A stretch of 64,000 nt of DNA, taken from contig NC_088300.1 in assembly GCF_032854445.1 (NCBI RefSeq), forward strand, positions 868,001-932,000, in the 5' to 3' direction. The translations under genes were made by a program, and so were the position numbers. The DNA comes from Liolophura sinensis. Taxonomy: Eukaryota; Mollusca; Polyplacophora; Chitonida; Chitonidae. Under the pieces are notes generated by a model. It was not told the DNA's origin. It saw nothing but the letters and a program-made list of their open reading frames with translations, and searched no databases. Shown in pieces: positions 43,156-58,100 of this stretch (position 1 is the first letter of the stretch; the number at the start of each line of letters is the position of its first letter).

Positions 43156-46100
43156 TTAACGCATGACAGGCATGGCAGTGGCGGCCTTCCCACCTGTAGC
43201 ATCATCCGCTCTCCACATCTGGGTCACCGTCTTCACTTGGGTGTAGAAATTAAAACCCTACAAACAAATACAATTGATTTTTACAATTACAAACTTCTAT
43301 CCCAAGGTGCCAATTCACAAGTCTGTGGTCCTACTATAATTTACCATGCTGAAGGTTTTAGCAGATATCCCAAGACAGGAAAAGTATTTCAACATTATAC
43401 TATTACCTCATTATTGAAAAAATGATTACGGTTTAACGTCACATTGGCAATACTTTAGCCATATCGTGGCAACTATTTCCACAGCCATATGATGGCGACT
43501 ATTTCCACAGCCATATCGTTGCGACTATTTCCACAGCCATATCGTGGCGACTATTTCCACGGCCATATCATGGCGACTAATTCCACCGCCATATCATGGC
43601 GACTATTTCCACGACCATATCGTGGCTACTATTTCCACAACAATATCGTGGCGACTATTTCCACAAAGATATCGTGGCGACTATTTCCACAACGATATCG
43701 TGGCGACTATTTCCACAGCCATATCATGGCGACTATTTCCACGGCCACATTGTGGTGACCATTTCCACAACCATATCGTGGCGACTATTTCCACAGCCAT
43801 ATTGTGGTGCCTATTTAAACGGCCATATCGTGGTGACTATTTCCACTGCCATATCGTGGCGACTATTTCCACAACAACATCGTGGCGACTATTTTCACGG
43901 CGACATTGTGGCGACTATTTTCATGGCCATATCGTGGCGACTATTTCCACAACGATATCGTGGTGACTATTTTCACGGCCATATCATGGCTACTATTTCC
44001 ACGGCCATATCGTGGCGACTATTTCCACAACCATATCGTGGCGACTATTTCCACAGCCATATTGTGGCGACTATTTCCACAACGATATCGTGGAGACTAT
44101 TTCCACAGCCATATCGTGGCGACTATTTCCACGGCCATATTGTGGCGACTATTTCCACAACTATATTGTGGTGACTTGAAATATGAGGACAAAACGTTTG
44201 TCCACTTACTGCTTTTCCATAGAAGTTCTGATCTCCCCTGAAGGAAGCCCTTGAGCCTGTGAAGGAGAACATGGGTAGAGGGACGGGGATGGGTACATTC
44301 ACGCCCACCTGTCCCACATCAATTTCCATTGTGTACTTCCTGGCTGTAGCCCCGTTTGTGGTGAAGATGGCTGTGCCATTACCGTAAGGGTTGGCATTGA
44401 TGAGGTTGATGGCCTCGTCCAGGCTGTCCACAGCACAGCTGACCAGCACCGGCCCAAATATTTCCTCTTTGTAACATTTCATGTTAGGCTACAACAACAA
44501 CAGCACACATATCTGTGTTTACCTTCCGACATACTGCATGGGTCTGTTCTGTCGTCTTGAGTGTAATGTTAATCTTTCCTCAGATTCTAATTATTAAAAA
44601 CTGTTAAAACAACTGCACAACTGATTCATTTATATATCTGAATATGACTGTTAATTTTGTTCTAGGTGTAATACACACGGTCATAACATTACCCATTCTA
44701 AGGTTTATTTGTTTATTTACTTGATTTGTGCTCACGCCGTAGGCAAGGCTATTTCACTTACATGATGGCAGCCAGCATTATGGTGGGAGGAAAACGGGCA
44801 AAGCCTGTAGGAAATCCCACAATCCACAGGTTGCTGATAGCCCACATATGTCCGGAGAGGAAGCCAGCATGAGCTGGACTTGAGCTCACTGCGACCCCAT
44901 TGGTGAGAGGCTCCTGGGTTACTGTGCCGTACTGGCAGCTAACCACTAGGCTACACTGTCCATCTCTAAGGTTGGAGAAAAGCATCTGCCTTTCAGGTGC
45001 CTTTTAATTTGGCACAATTTACCAAAGGTAATACCTTGACTTTGTGCAGGACGGTCGGCCCCACAAAGTTGCCCTTTTCGTAACCCTTCACCACAACATC
45101 ACGGCCATCTAACAGGAGTTCTGCCCCCTCATCCACTCCAGACTGAACCAGGTCGAGCACCCTTTGCTTAGCCTGAGGAGAGATTAGAGGTCCCAGATCT
45201 GTGCCAGGTTCGTGACCTGCAGAACAAACAGCATTACATATTGATTATGAGGGTAATAGGCTACAAGCTGAATTGTACATCGGTCAGATCTGCAAACTGA
45301 AAATTCAGAAACCCCTAATAATCAATGCCCGTGGCAAATTTAGATGTAAATTAACAGAATGACTATCCTCCACTTCTACACTATCTACAGAAAGTTAATA
45401 TTTGACCTAAAACATCAAATATGATGCAATTTTGCACGATTCTGAAACAATGTATGTATGTAAGTTTGGTTTTTACCTAATATTTCCATCATATGACAAC
45501 ACAGAGTCATTATATACAGGTGTATGTACATATGTAATGTGTCTCCTTGTGGCAGGGCTGAAGACACGAGCCCGGACACCCCACCCAGTCATATAGGTTT
45601 AGAAATATGTTTTCCAGTTAGTTTGGAAGGTAGGATAATACTCCACTAGAAAATGTCACTTTCAGATGCTGAAGTCAAAGTTTATGGCTCTTTTTTGACC
45701 CTCAGATAAGCATGTTCCCCATGAAGTATACAATGATACTGTTATAGGATCAAAGCAAATTTACCCAGTTTCATGGCAGTAGATAAAACATCAATCAAAA
45801 AAAAAAAAATAGCAGGAAGATTAAATTAGACTTACACACCTGCATTGACCTTTAGCTTTTTGGCTTTCTCAACAAGGTCAGGGAGCCAATCTTGAGCCTC
45901 TCCCACAAAGAGGGCTGTGCTCAGCGCCATGCACCTCTGTCCTGCTGCTCCAAATGCTGCTCCCACCAACTGGGCATACAAAAATCGGAAGAAGAAGATT
46001 GAGTGATGATTAAAATTCCCACTAACTGAGATATAGTCGAGCTTGATTTATTTATTTATCTGATTGGTAATTTTTGTCATACTCAAGAATATTTCACATA

Positions 46101-49100
46101 TACAATGTCAATTATGGTGGAAAAAAAACCGAGCACTGCCCGGTGGAAATCCACAGCCATCTGCAGGTTGCTGACTGACCTTCCCTCATACGATCTTACT
46201 GTTCCACAGGCTGCTCCTTTGTGAACAGGTCACGGCAGAGCGATGTACAAAAACTAAGCTGTCATTTTTCATCACTTTATGCCATTCATGAATTTTTTCT
46301 TTCATATTGACCAATTATTATAGAGCCATGTAAAGCCACAGGCTTAGATTACAACACCATACATACATTGGTCACGATTAATTGCTGTTACTGAGGAGTG
46401 TCATATTCCTAGCTAAGCAGCGCTCCATCACCACTGACAAAACACAACGCTCATTTCCAGGATACAAATTACCACTGACCAAACACAACGCTCATTTCCA
46501 GGATACAAATCACCACTGACCAAACACAACGCTCATTTCCAGGATACAAATCACCACTGACAAAACACAACGCTCATTTCCAGGATACAAATTACCACTG
46601 ACAAAATACAACGCTCATTTCTAGGATACAAATTACCACTGACCAAACACAACGCTCATTTCCAGGATACAAATCACCACTGACAAAACACAACGCTCAT
46701 TTCTAGGATACAAATCACTACTGACAAAACACAATGCTCATTTCTAAGATACAAATCATCACTGACAAAACACAACGCTCATTTCTAGGATACAAATTAC
46801 CACGGTCAAACACAACCCTCATTTCTAGGATACAAATTACCACTGACAAAACACAACGCTCATTTCTAGGATACAAATGGCATAACATTTTTACAGTGTT
46901 TTATTTCCGAGAAATCACATCATTTGTATCTTACCCTAAAAAAGCTTAAATATGAAGTAAGGTTCTTCCTACAAGCAAATGAAAACTAGGCATACAAATA
47001 CTTTATTTTTATTTTTATACAAATACATTTATTTTTTCAGATTTTTAAAAGAGTGTTGAAATGCATTCAGATATCTGAACACTATGGTGGGCTTTCCGAG
47101 CCATACAGACAGTATCTAGGGACTCTAACAACAAGCCAACTATTTTTCCTGACGTTCACATCTTTCACTCATGAATAAAAAGAGTTATTCCAACAGTCAG
47201 TGTTGTGATTAGAGTTGAAAAAACTTCCCGTGATGTCAGAGGTCCTAACCTGTCAGAGGTCAGAGGTCCTAAACTGTCAGACAGTATGGTTCATCAAGCA
47301 CACCTTACAATTCAAATGTTTGAGCACCTTTAACTCTTTTCACAAAAATCTAAAAAAATAAATGAAAATATATTTACCAATACAGTTTTAAGTGGTGTTT
47401 TTAGTGATGCATACTTCGGTTTTTAGAGGTTTTGCCCGTAAATAAACAGTTCTTTCTTTAAATAGATTTACTTTCTTGAATAGTAGAAAACCATCAGCTA
47501 AAATAAAACCTGGAACACCCACCTGGTTGAGGGCTTGTTCTTTATTTGCATCCGGCATAACAACTCCATGATTCTTGGCTCCCTGAAGAGTTACAATGTA
47601 TATACAAAAGAGATCAGCTGGAATCCAAATACATTTAGTTTAACATTGTTTAATCAGTATATTTAATATATTTCCTTGAATTTTGTTTGATGTCACATTA
47701 AAGAATTTTTCACTAGAAAGGTTACAATCAGTTTCAAGGGTGGAGGAAACCGGAGTATGTAAGAAAACCACCTACATGTGCCACCTTCCTGAAAACCTTC
47801 CATACACAGGACATACTTACAGATAAGCATACCATGATACTGGAAGGCAAGTGGTCTTACAAAAACATAAATGACTGCACAAAAGAACCCCAAAAATGTT
47901 GTGAACTGAGGCTCGCCAATGGTGAAAGTGCCAGAGGATTAAAAGATATAGCAGGGGCCAAAAAGCCATTAGGCACCATCGTGTATGTCCAATTTCTAAC
48001 CCAGTACTAAACATGTTCAGATTTCTGTGGGTAAACTGTTTGTGACCAGTATTTCCTAGGCTCACAGAACCCTGAGGAATTCATCCATTACAAAACAAGC
48101 AGTCTACAGAGCTGTCAGAAAATCATTTCTTGTTTAATTTTCACCTGTTCTTAAAATTTTTGCAGTCTTCTTAAACCTTGACTCAAATATAACATTCAGA
48201 GCAGTCCCCTGGGCAGTACAACGCAGTAAAGTTACCATCAACCAAACAACTTACCATGTTTGACTGTACCCTCTTGCCATTCTTTGATCCTCTTTCATAA
48301 ATATACTGGCCCTAAAATATACACAAACAAAAAATTATTACAAGACAAGTGTAACATAGAACATAACAAGTGACATTATGCGATAAGACTCACAAACCCA
48401 TAGCCTACATTCATATCTATTCTTATGTAATTTACAGGGATGTTTGTGTTACCACCCCCCCAATACTCCTTAGATCATATTCATTACCACCCCCCAATAC
48501 TCCTTAAATCATATTCATTACCACCCCCCAATACTCCTTAAATCATATTCATTACCACCCACCAATACTCCTTAGATCATATTCATTACCACCCACCAAT
48601 ACTCCTTAAATCATATTCATTACCACCCCCCCAATACTCCTTAGATCATATTCATTACCACCCCCCAATACTCCTTAGATCGTATTCATTACCACCCACC
48701 AATACTCCTTAGATAGTATTCATTACCACTCACCAATGTTCCTTAGATTGTATTCATTACCACCCAATAATACTCCTTAGATCGTATTCATTACCACCCA
48801 CCAATACTCCTTAGATCGTATTCATTACCACCCAATAATACTCCTTAGATCGTATTCATTACCACCTAATAATACTCCTTAGATCGTATTCATTACCACC
48901 CAATAATACTCCTTAGAACGTATTCATTACCACCCACCAATACTCCTTAGATCGTATTCATTACCACTAGATCGATTCAATACTCCCTAAATCATATTCA
49001 TTACCACCCACCAATACTCTCCACATCGTATCCGTTATCACTCACCAATATTCCCTACATCATATCCATTACCACCCACCAATATTCCCTACATCATATC

Positions 49101-52100
49101 CATTACCACCCACCAATATTACCCCACTAATATTCCCTCATACTCACTGCCACCCAACAATATTATTCCCATTCCTTTGTGAGTGAGTGAGTGCTTGGGG
49201 TTTAACATGGTGCACACAAATTTTTCAGTCATATGACGACGACGACCCATTCCTTTGCACTCACTGTTACCCACCAATATTCACATTCCCTCATACTCAC
49301 TGCCACCCACCAATATTACCCCCATTCCCTCATACTCACTACCACCCACCAATGTTACCCCACTAATATTCCCTCATACTCACGGCCACCCACCAATGTT
49401 ACCCCCATTCCCTCATACTCACTGCCACCCACCAATATTACCCCCATTCCCTCATACTCACTGCCACCCACCAATATTACCCCCATTCCCTCATACTCAC
49501 TGCCACCCACCAATGTTACCCTCATTCCCTCATACTCACTGCCACCCACCAATGTTACCCCCATTCCCTCATACTCACTGCCACCCACCAATGTTACCCC
49601 CATTCCCTCATACTCACTGCCACCCACCAATGTTACCCCCATTCCCTCATACTCACTGCCACCCACCAATGTTACCCCCATTCCCTCATACTCACTGCCA
49701 CCCACCAATGTTACCCCCATTCCCTCATACTCACTGCCACCCACCAATATTACCCCAATTCCCTCGTACTCACTGCCACCCACCAATGTTACCCCCATTC
49801 CCTCATACTCACTGCCACCCACCAATGTTACCCCCATTCCCTCATACTCACTGCCAATTACTAATATCACCCCAATTCCCTTGTACTCACTGCCACCCAC
49901 CAATGTTACCCCCATTCCCTCATACTCACTGCCACCCACCAATGTTACCCCCATTCCCTCATACTCACTGCCACCCACCAATATTACCCCTATTCCCTCA
50001 TACTCACTGCCACCCACCAATGTTACCCCACTAATATTCCCTTACTCACGGCCACCCACCAATGTTACCCCCATTCCCTCATACTCACTGCCACCCACCA
50101 ATATTACCCCCATTCCCTCATACTCACTGCCAATTACTAATATCACCCCAATTCCCTCGTACTCACTGTCACCCAACACTAACCCTCTTCCCTGGTACTT
50201 ACTGCCTGGTCAGATCCAACGAATGAGATGGCCCGTATGTCAGGGTGATCACAGATAAAGTTCACAGCTAAAAACAAAATGGGAATAATTCACAAACACA
50301 ATCCAGAATGTTCCTTGCAAAATTTGGGCCAGATATTAGCATTGTTGAAAGTAGAATATTACATTTCTTTACCAACCTTTTGGAAAAGTAAAGATATGAG
50401 TACGTTGTTAACAAGATGGTCTAACCAAGTGAGAAAAAAAGAACCTCAATATTCCTGCTAGAATTACATCAAATTTGAGAAGAAATAGGGTACCTGTATA
50501 TATAGTGACACACAATAAATATTTATGTAAGTTCAGATACAGTCTGATGTTATTTTAAGGAATGCTGCATTTGATGCACTGCTTGAAAAGCTGGTGAACT
50601 GCCTTATCTCATGAAGTGTACCAGGCACAATATCTCAGTACACTGCTTGTCACAGTATTAATAATGTACATATGGATAGGCTATGTGACCCTTGTGAATC
50701 ATTCTGTCACGTTCACCACATTTCTTACTTTGATGTACTATCAATTAGCCAATGAGATCACATGGTGGACTGTTACCTGCAATTTGATTGGTTACCATTT
50801 GACTATGTCTTTCAACAAGATTTCGATACAAAGATATCATATTCTATATATGAGCAGCATTATCTATATTAACACATGCTGGTTACACCATGTAAGAGAC
50901 CTTATCCAGAAGCTGTAAATCCCAAAAAACTTAAGTTACTGTCACATACAGTCATGTTTGCCGTGTATGACGTTGACAACCCCATCAGGGACCCCAGCCT
51001 CCTGTAACAACTCCATCAGTATCATGGTGGCCCCAGGGTCCCTCTCTGATGGCTTCATCACACAGGTGTTACCACAGACAATCGCTGTAGGGAACATCTG
51101 CAAACAAATGTAAACCATTTTAAAAGCACACATACAAACATGCACTGTAATGCTGTTATTTTCAAACAATCCATAATTTTCTAAACCATATCTGTTTGTT
51201 ATAAATTGTAACAGTTTACCACACTGGTACTGTTGCCACAGCTACAAAACATGGAGCAAACAGTTCTTAATTATGTACCTTCATCTCGTACTATAAACTT
51301 GGACATTAAATACAATGGGAGTTTCTGCCAGATCAGTGGCACGTTTCATGTTTTGGACTGAAGTAAAAACCTGGGGTTGTTGTTACACACAGAAAACCAC
51401 AGATTACAGGCTCCTACACCTGGCTGATCAGGACCGTGACTTCAACAGGCCTTCATGTCCTGTATACAAGACGGCATTCTCTGGGGTTGTTGTTACACAC
51501 AGAAAACCACAGATTTCAGGCTCCTACACCTGGCTGATCAGGATCGTGACTTCACCAGGCCTTCATGTCCTGTATACAAGACGGCATTCTCTGGGGTTGT
51601 TGCTACACACAGAAAACCACAGATTACAGGCTCCTACACCTGGCTGATCAGGATCATGACTTCACCAGGCCTTCATGTCCTGTATACAAGACGGCATTCT
51701 CTGGGGTTGTTGTTACACACAGAAAACCACAGATTACAGGCTCCTACACCTGGCTGATCAGGATCGTGACTTCATCAGGCCTTCATGTCCTGTATACAAG
51801 ACGGCATTCTCTGGGGTTGTTGTTACACACAGAAAACCACAGATTACAGGCTCCTACACCTGGCTGATCAGGACCGTGACTTCACCAGGCTTTCATCTCC
51901 TGTATACAAGACGGCATTCTCTAGGGTTGTTGTTACACACAGAAAACCACAGATTACAGGCTCCTACACCTGGCTGATCAGGATCATGACTTCATCAGGC
52001 CTTCATGTCCTGTATACAAGACGGCATTCTCTGGGGTTGTTGTTACACACAGAAAACCACAGATTACAGGGTCCTACACCTGGCTGATCAGGACCGTGAC

Positions 52101-55100
52101 TTCAACAGGCCTTCATGTCCTGTATACAAGACGGCATTCTCTGGGGTTGTTGTTACACAAAGAAAACCACAGATTACAGGCTCCTACACCTGGCTGATCA
52201 GGACCGTGACTTCAACAGGCCTTCATGTCCTGTATACAAGACGGCATTCTCTGGGGTTGTTGTTACACACAGAAAACCACAGATTACAGGCTCCTACACC
52301 TGGCTGATCAGGATCGTGACTTCACCAGGCCTTCATGTACTGTATACAAGACGGCATTCTCTGGGGTTGTTGTTACACACGGAAAACCACAGATTACAGG
52401 GTCCTACACCTGGCTGATCAGGACCGTGACTTCACCAGGCCTTCATGTCCTGTATACAAGACGGCATTCTCTGGGGTTGTTGCTACACACAGAAAACCAC
52501 AGATTACAGGCTCCTACACCTGGCTGATCAGGATCGTGACTTCACCAGGCCTTCATGTACTGTATACAAGACGGCATTCTCTGGGGTTGTTGTTACACAC
52601 GGAAAACCACAGATTACAGGGTCCTACACCTGGCTGATCAGGACTGTGACTTCATCAGGCCTTCATGTCCTGTATACAAGACGGCATTCTCTGATTTGGC
52701 CTTGTACACATTCTTTTGTGTTATTTGGCATTGCATTTTCCCCATTTATGGTATTTCACTAGTGTGCGTACCAGCATATGTAAAGCGAAAGGCTTGCCAT
52801 ATTTAATGAGAGGAAGAATTGTTCAGCAGTTGGTTTGCAACAATTCTGTATAATATAAACTCTAAACTTCTTGCTGGAAAATTTCCACTATAGCTTCGTT
52901 TGAACTACATAAAAACACACAACTTTGAAATCAATAAATACCTGTTTCATTAGGCTTCCTAGCATCACTTGGAAGACTACTGTTCTTGCTACAGATTATT
53001 TTTCTTCTGCAAAAAAAACTGCGCGTCACAGCTGTTAACTTTCTACACATGTTCATTACCAAATCACTTCGGCTATCTGCTGGAGTATAAAACTTTACCC
53101 ACCTTTGACCCACTTTTCGGCCATATTGAAGAAGTACAGAAATCTAAAAAAAACGTCCCCAGAACCGCTGATCCGATAGCATTGAAAATTGACACGTATG
53201 TACCAGACTACTGGTCGAAAAATGTGGAAGCTCGCTATTAGTCGTTTTAGTCACATGATGACATGATGGTTGAATTTTGAAAAAACAAGATAGCAATTAG
53301 ATGTGGCTTGACCTGCTGAAGACAACCGTAGTTTTCGTTTTTTTTTTCTGCGATCTATAGTTTAACTTTAAATTGCTATTAAAGCCCATTTTACTGTCAC
53401 ATTTCAAATGTCACGTGACAGAACACCGTAATAGCTATGAAGCTGAAAATTAGTCAGTAGACAGATCAACTACAGATTTTCATTTTTGACTGGTAGGACC
53501 GAGGGGCTATGATGATAGTTTCGCCATTTGGAGATACAATATCTCCAAAACGAGTAAAGGTAGAAACAAAAAACTTGGCACTTTAAATAAGGAATATATG
53601 AAACAGCTTGTAATGTTTTTGGGCCAGTCACATGTATTAGCTGCTATTTTTAATTTTAGCAATAAGCTTAAACCATCTTTTTCCTTACAACAGCTAATGA
53701 TCTTTTGATGAAATTTCACTTGCAAGGTTAAGGTGGATCGCCGTAACTATATTGTAAAAAATCTTTTTGTTTTATATTCAAGATATGCTGTAACTGACCA
53801 ATGAAATTAGTTAAAAAGTAGGTCACAAGCCTAAAAACTGCTTGAAATGCTTAAATAAACACCCCGTCTAGTACTCCTTGACGTCAGGATTACAAATCTG
53901 TAAGAATCACTTTTGTACTTAGTATAGTTTTTCAGGTTATGACAAAAAAAAAAACATCAAAAATATGAAGTATAAAGCAAACCCCTTCAGCATACATACA
54001 AACCAAAATTGACACAACCTCCTGTTCAAATAACACGAGAGCTTCGTGCAAGACTGCATGAGACCTGTTCACTATAGAGTGCTGTCTACAGGGCCTGTAT
54101 TATAATTCTGTCTGGTGACAGGAGCAGCAGGTCAAAGGAACAATCTCTCTATACATGTGGCCCAGCACTGCTATTTGAGAGCAATGTTTGTTTTTCTTTT
54201 CACTGTCTTTCGCCATAGCCTCAATGAACATCACCCAAGCAGTCACCGGTTCAAATCCAGTTCATTCCTGCCAATCTTTGTTCTCTGCTTTTCTTCAATT
54301 ACCATGAAATTATTAGGCACCAGTCTACCAGTCCTAGCGGCCTGGGTTCAAATCCTTTACCATTCATACCAGATTCATTTCAGGTTTAAGTATGAACACT
54401 ATGGTTCATTTGTGGGAGATCGTGATGCCAGGTATAGCTGAAATAGTTTTTGTTTTTGTTGAAGATTTGGTTTTGACAAGGTACATGAAACTCACGGGGT
54501 TTATTGTGTAATATGGATTAGGTCTATGTTTTTGCTTGTAATAGACAAACCGTAGTTTTTTCAAAAGAGCAAAGATCTGATAGATTTGAATGGTCTGTTG
54601 AGGAGACAGTGGAAAGTTTCAGAAAGTGGACACTAAAGGCTGTGTGTACAGACTGCTTGGAAACACACTGCATGCAATTCTAGTTAAATCTGAAGTTTTA
54701 CTTGAATCTGAGCACTAGCTTGTGAAACCAAGTCTGGCTCACCAGCCTGAAGCCAACATGTAATTCTAGTTAAATCTGAAGTTTTACTTGAATCTGAGCA
54801 CTAGCTTGTGAAACCAAGTCTGGCTCACCAGCCTGACGCCAACATGTAATTCTAGTTAAATCTGAAGTTTTACTTGAATCTGAGCACTAGCTTGTGAAAC
54901 CAAGTCTGGCTCACCAGCCTGAAGCCAACATGTAATTCTAGTTAAATCTGAAGTTTTACTTGAATCTGAGCACTAGCTTGTGAAACCAAGTCTGGCTCAC
55001 CAGCCTGACGCCAACATGTAATTCTAGTTAAATCTGAAGTTTTACTTGAATCTGAGCACTAGCTTGTGAAACCAAGTCTTGGCTCACCAGCCTGAAGCCA

Positions 55101-58100
55101 ACATGTAATTCTAGTTAAATCTGAAGTTTTACTTGAATCTGAGCACTAGCTTGTGAAACCAAGTCTGGCTCACCAGCCTGACGCCAACATGTAATTCTAG
55201 TTAAATCTGAAGTTTTACTTGAATCTGAGCACTAGCTTGTGAAACCAAGTCTGGCTCACCAGCCTGAAGCCAACATGTAAAGAAATCTGTAAGGAGCTTA
55301 CCCACATGGGGATCATGGCCGGGAAGTTGAATGGCGTGATGCCCGCACCACACCCCCAGGGGGACACGGTAAGAGATGATGTCCATGTCCTTAGCTATCG
55401 TAGACATAGACTCCCCCAGCTGTAAGGACGGGATGCTACAACAGTGCTCTACTACCTCTGTTTGAAAAAGAAAAGCTAATTTGTTACATTCCACAACTGG
55501 CCCTCTTCTCACTGGTTGTTGTTTCCTTCTACTAGAATGGTTTGGATAAAAACATATCTATCATGCTGCCGCAATGTGCCAGAAACAGGCACCAGAAAGT
55601 GATGTTCATTCTCTATTATTACCCTTTTTGCCAAGTCTCACTAAGACATCTTTTTCTTAAAGCCTTGTCCCATGAATACGCCCTTATCACGCGGAGGATG
55701 CTTACAATAAAAGTACTGATAATACATCTACTTGTAGATTCTCCATTAATTTATGCCACAAAATATCACGAGAGAAAGGCTATTATAAAGAGTTAAAAAG
55801 TGGGAAATATCCTTATGCACTGAATATGAATGCTTGTAGTATGTAGATATGTGTGTAAGCCAGACACTCACGAAGGCCTCTTGTCACATCTCCCTCTGCA
55901 TCAACCAGCGTTTTTCCTTGCTCTAATGTAATGTTAGCAGCAAGTCGTTTCTACAAAACAGAAAGTTTAACAATGTTTAGCAGACCAGACTTACATGTAT
56001 AGGCCAAAAGAACTCCTTGGTAACAGGCAGGGGATATGATGCCTTACTCCTTAAAAACTTCAACCTCATGTTATGGTAATGCAGAGAAATCTATTGGATG
56101 CTTTCAGGTTGCTGACCGGTACATTTAACACTGTCCCTCCACAAAGTCAATATTTTTTTTCTGTAAATCCTAAATACACACTGCTCTATTAATGATTTGT
56201 GTCAGTGATTTTATTCTTAGTATTTCAAAGACAGTGAAAAAATGGAAAATGGGACAATTTGTTTTGTTCATTTATTTATTTGACTTCTGCTCTAAGTCAT
56301 ACTCCTGGAGTTGAGATCAGTTTTATGGAGGATGCCAGATTGCCCGGTTAAACCACAGACCTTTGGTAAGTTACTGATGAAGTTTTCCACGTGAAACATA
56401 GATATGCATACCATATTGGTGACAGACAGGTGTTCTCCCAACAACTGTCAGTTTAAACAAATGGCCACACAAGTGTCATCAACTGTTCTCTGTTACTAAG
56501 AGACCCTGATTGATAGAAAATGTGGTTACTGTGACTAAGTCACCCTGACTGATAGAAAATGTGGTTACTGTCAGAAAATGTGGTTACTATGACTAAGTGA
56601 CCCTGATTGATAGAAAATGTGGTGTTACTGTGACTAAATGACCATCACTGATAGAAAATGTGGTTACTGTGACTAAATGACCATCACTGATAGAAAATGT
56701 GGTTACTGTCACTAAGTGACCATCACTGATAGAAAATGTGGTTACTGTCACTAAGTGACCCTGATTGATAGAAAATGCAGTTAATGCCAGGATGACTAAC
56801 TATCTCACATGTTTTTTGCCACATTAGCAGTCCCTGTTTGTTCTATAACTAACCATATTTTCCTTGATGAGCTGCTGGAACCTAAACATGGTCTGTTGTC
56901 TGGTGAGGACTGTGGTTTGTGACCAGGACTCAAACGCCTGTTTGGCTGCGCTCACTGCCCCCCTCCATCTCCTCCCTTGTGGCTTCTGGCACCCGTGTCA
57001 CCACTTCATTGGTCGCCTGTCAAGGACAGGCAAAACTAAAGTTAAGAAAAACTTTCAGTTAACAAAATAAATATTTAAAAGTAAAAAGTGAACTATTTAA
57101 AAACTGTTTACTCTACACTTAATCAGAAGGAGCCTGTGTAGAATTAACGAGTTTCAAAATAAATATTAAAGTAAAATTTGAAACACATGTATTTCAAAAT
57201 GGCTTTCTCCATGATTTATTAGACGGTGCCAAAAAAAACAAAAAAATCAAAAAATTCATCGCGTTCAACTTAAAAAAAAAAATAAACTAAATAAAAATAA
57301 AAAAAAGCTAACTGTCTAAACATACATAATGTTTTTTCAGTTTGGAACCTCATGCTGAGCAATTAGGTCAATGATTCAAGCTGGATGTTATCTTCAAGTT
57401 AAATTTTAAGGGCTGCACACTTTCCTAGTAGTCTTACATATGTGTAACTGAAAAGTAAATGCTATGACTTCTACCTCTAAACATAAGAGAACCAGTCAGT
57501 GGTCATAAGACATGACACAGAAAGGAGTGACCCAATGACAGGTTATGCCAAAGGAAAACTTACAGGGTTGTGAACATCAATCCATTTGTCAGTTTTGGAA
57601 TCTACAAATTTGCCATTGATAAACAACTTTGTAGTGGGCTGAAAAAAAATGAAATACAGTTGAAGTAAGCCATATTGGTATTACAATCCACCCAGGTTAC
57701 ATAGGTTGATCAGACTGGGGCACATACATGTACAGTAGGTTGATCACACAGGGGCACATACATGTACAGTAGGTTGATCACACAAGGGCAACATACATGT
57801 ACAGTAGGTTGATCACACAGGGGCACATACATGTACAGTAGGTTGATCAACAGGGGCACATACATGTACAGTAGGTTGATCACACAGGGGCACATACATG
57901 TACAGTAGGTTGATCACACAGGGGCACATACATGTACAGTAGGTTGATCACACAGGGGCACATACATGTATAGTAGATTGATCACACAAGGGCACATACA
58001 TGTACATGTAGGTTGATCACACAGGGGCATCATACATGTACAGTAGGCTGATCACACAGGGGCACATAACATGTACAGTAGATTGATCACACAGGGGCAC

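Noticed and set aside
43489-44241. Overlapping frames of up to 192 codons with [20 protein letters not shown]-type repeats
   Set aside because: Three plus frames of the 26-bp array give the same peptide. It is intronic satellite, not a gene.
49233-50258. 341-codon frame rich in [13 protein letters not shown] repeats, resembling a secreted proline-rich protein
   Set aside because: It is the 40-bp intronic array of ALDH6A1 read through. Because the period is not a multiple of three, the same array is also open in other frames and on the other strand. There is no start context or splice support.
51315-52806. Ladder of 100-codon frames with [20 protein letters not shown]
   Set aside because: These are successive registers of a 110-bp tandem repeat in an ALDH6A1 intron.
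52969-53241. 90-codon plus frame ending [20 protein letters not shown]
   Set aside because: It has no recognisable family, no splice partners and a poor start, and it sits in an ALDH6A1 intron. Possibly old repeat debris.
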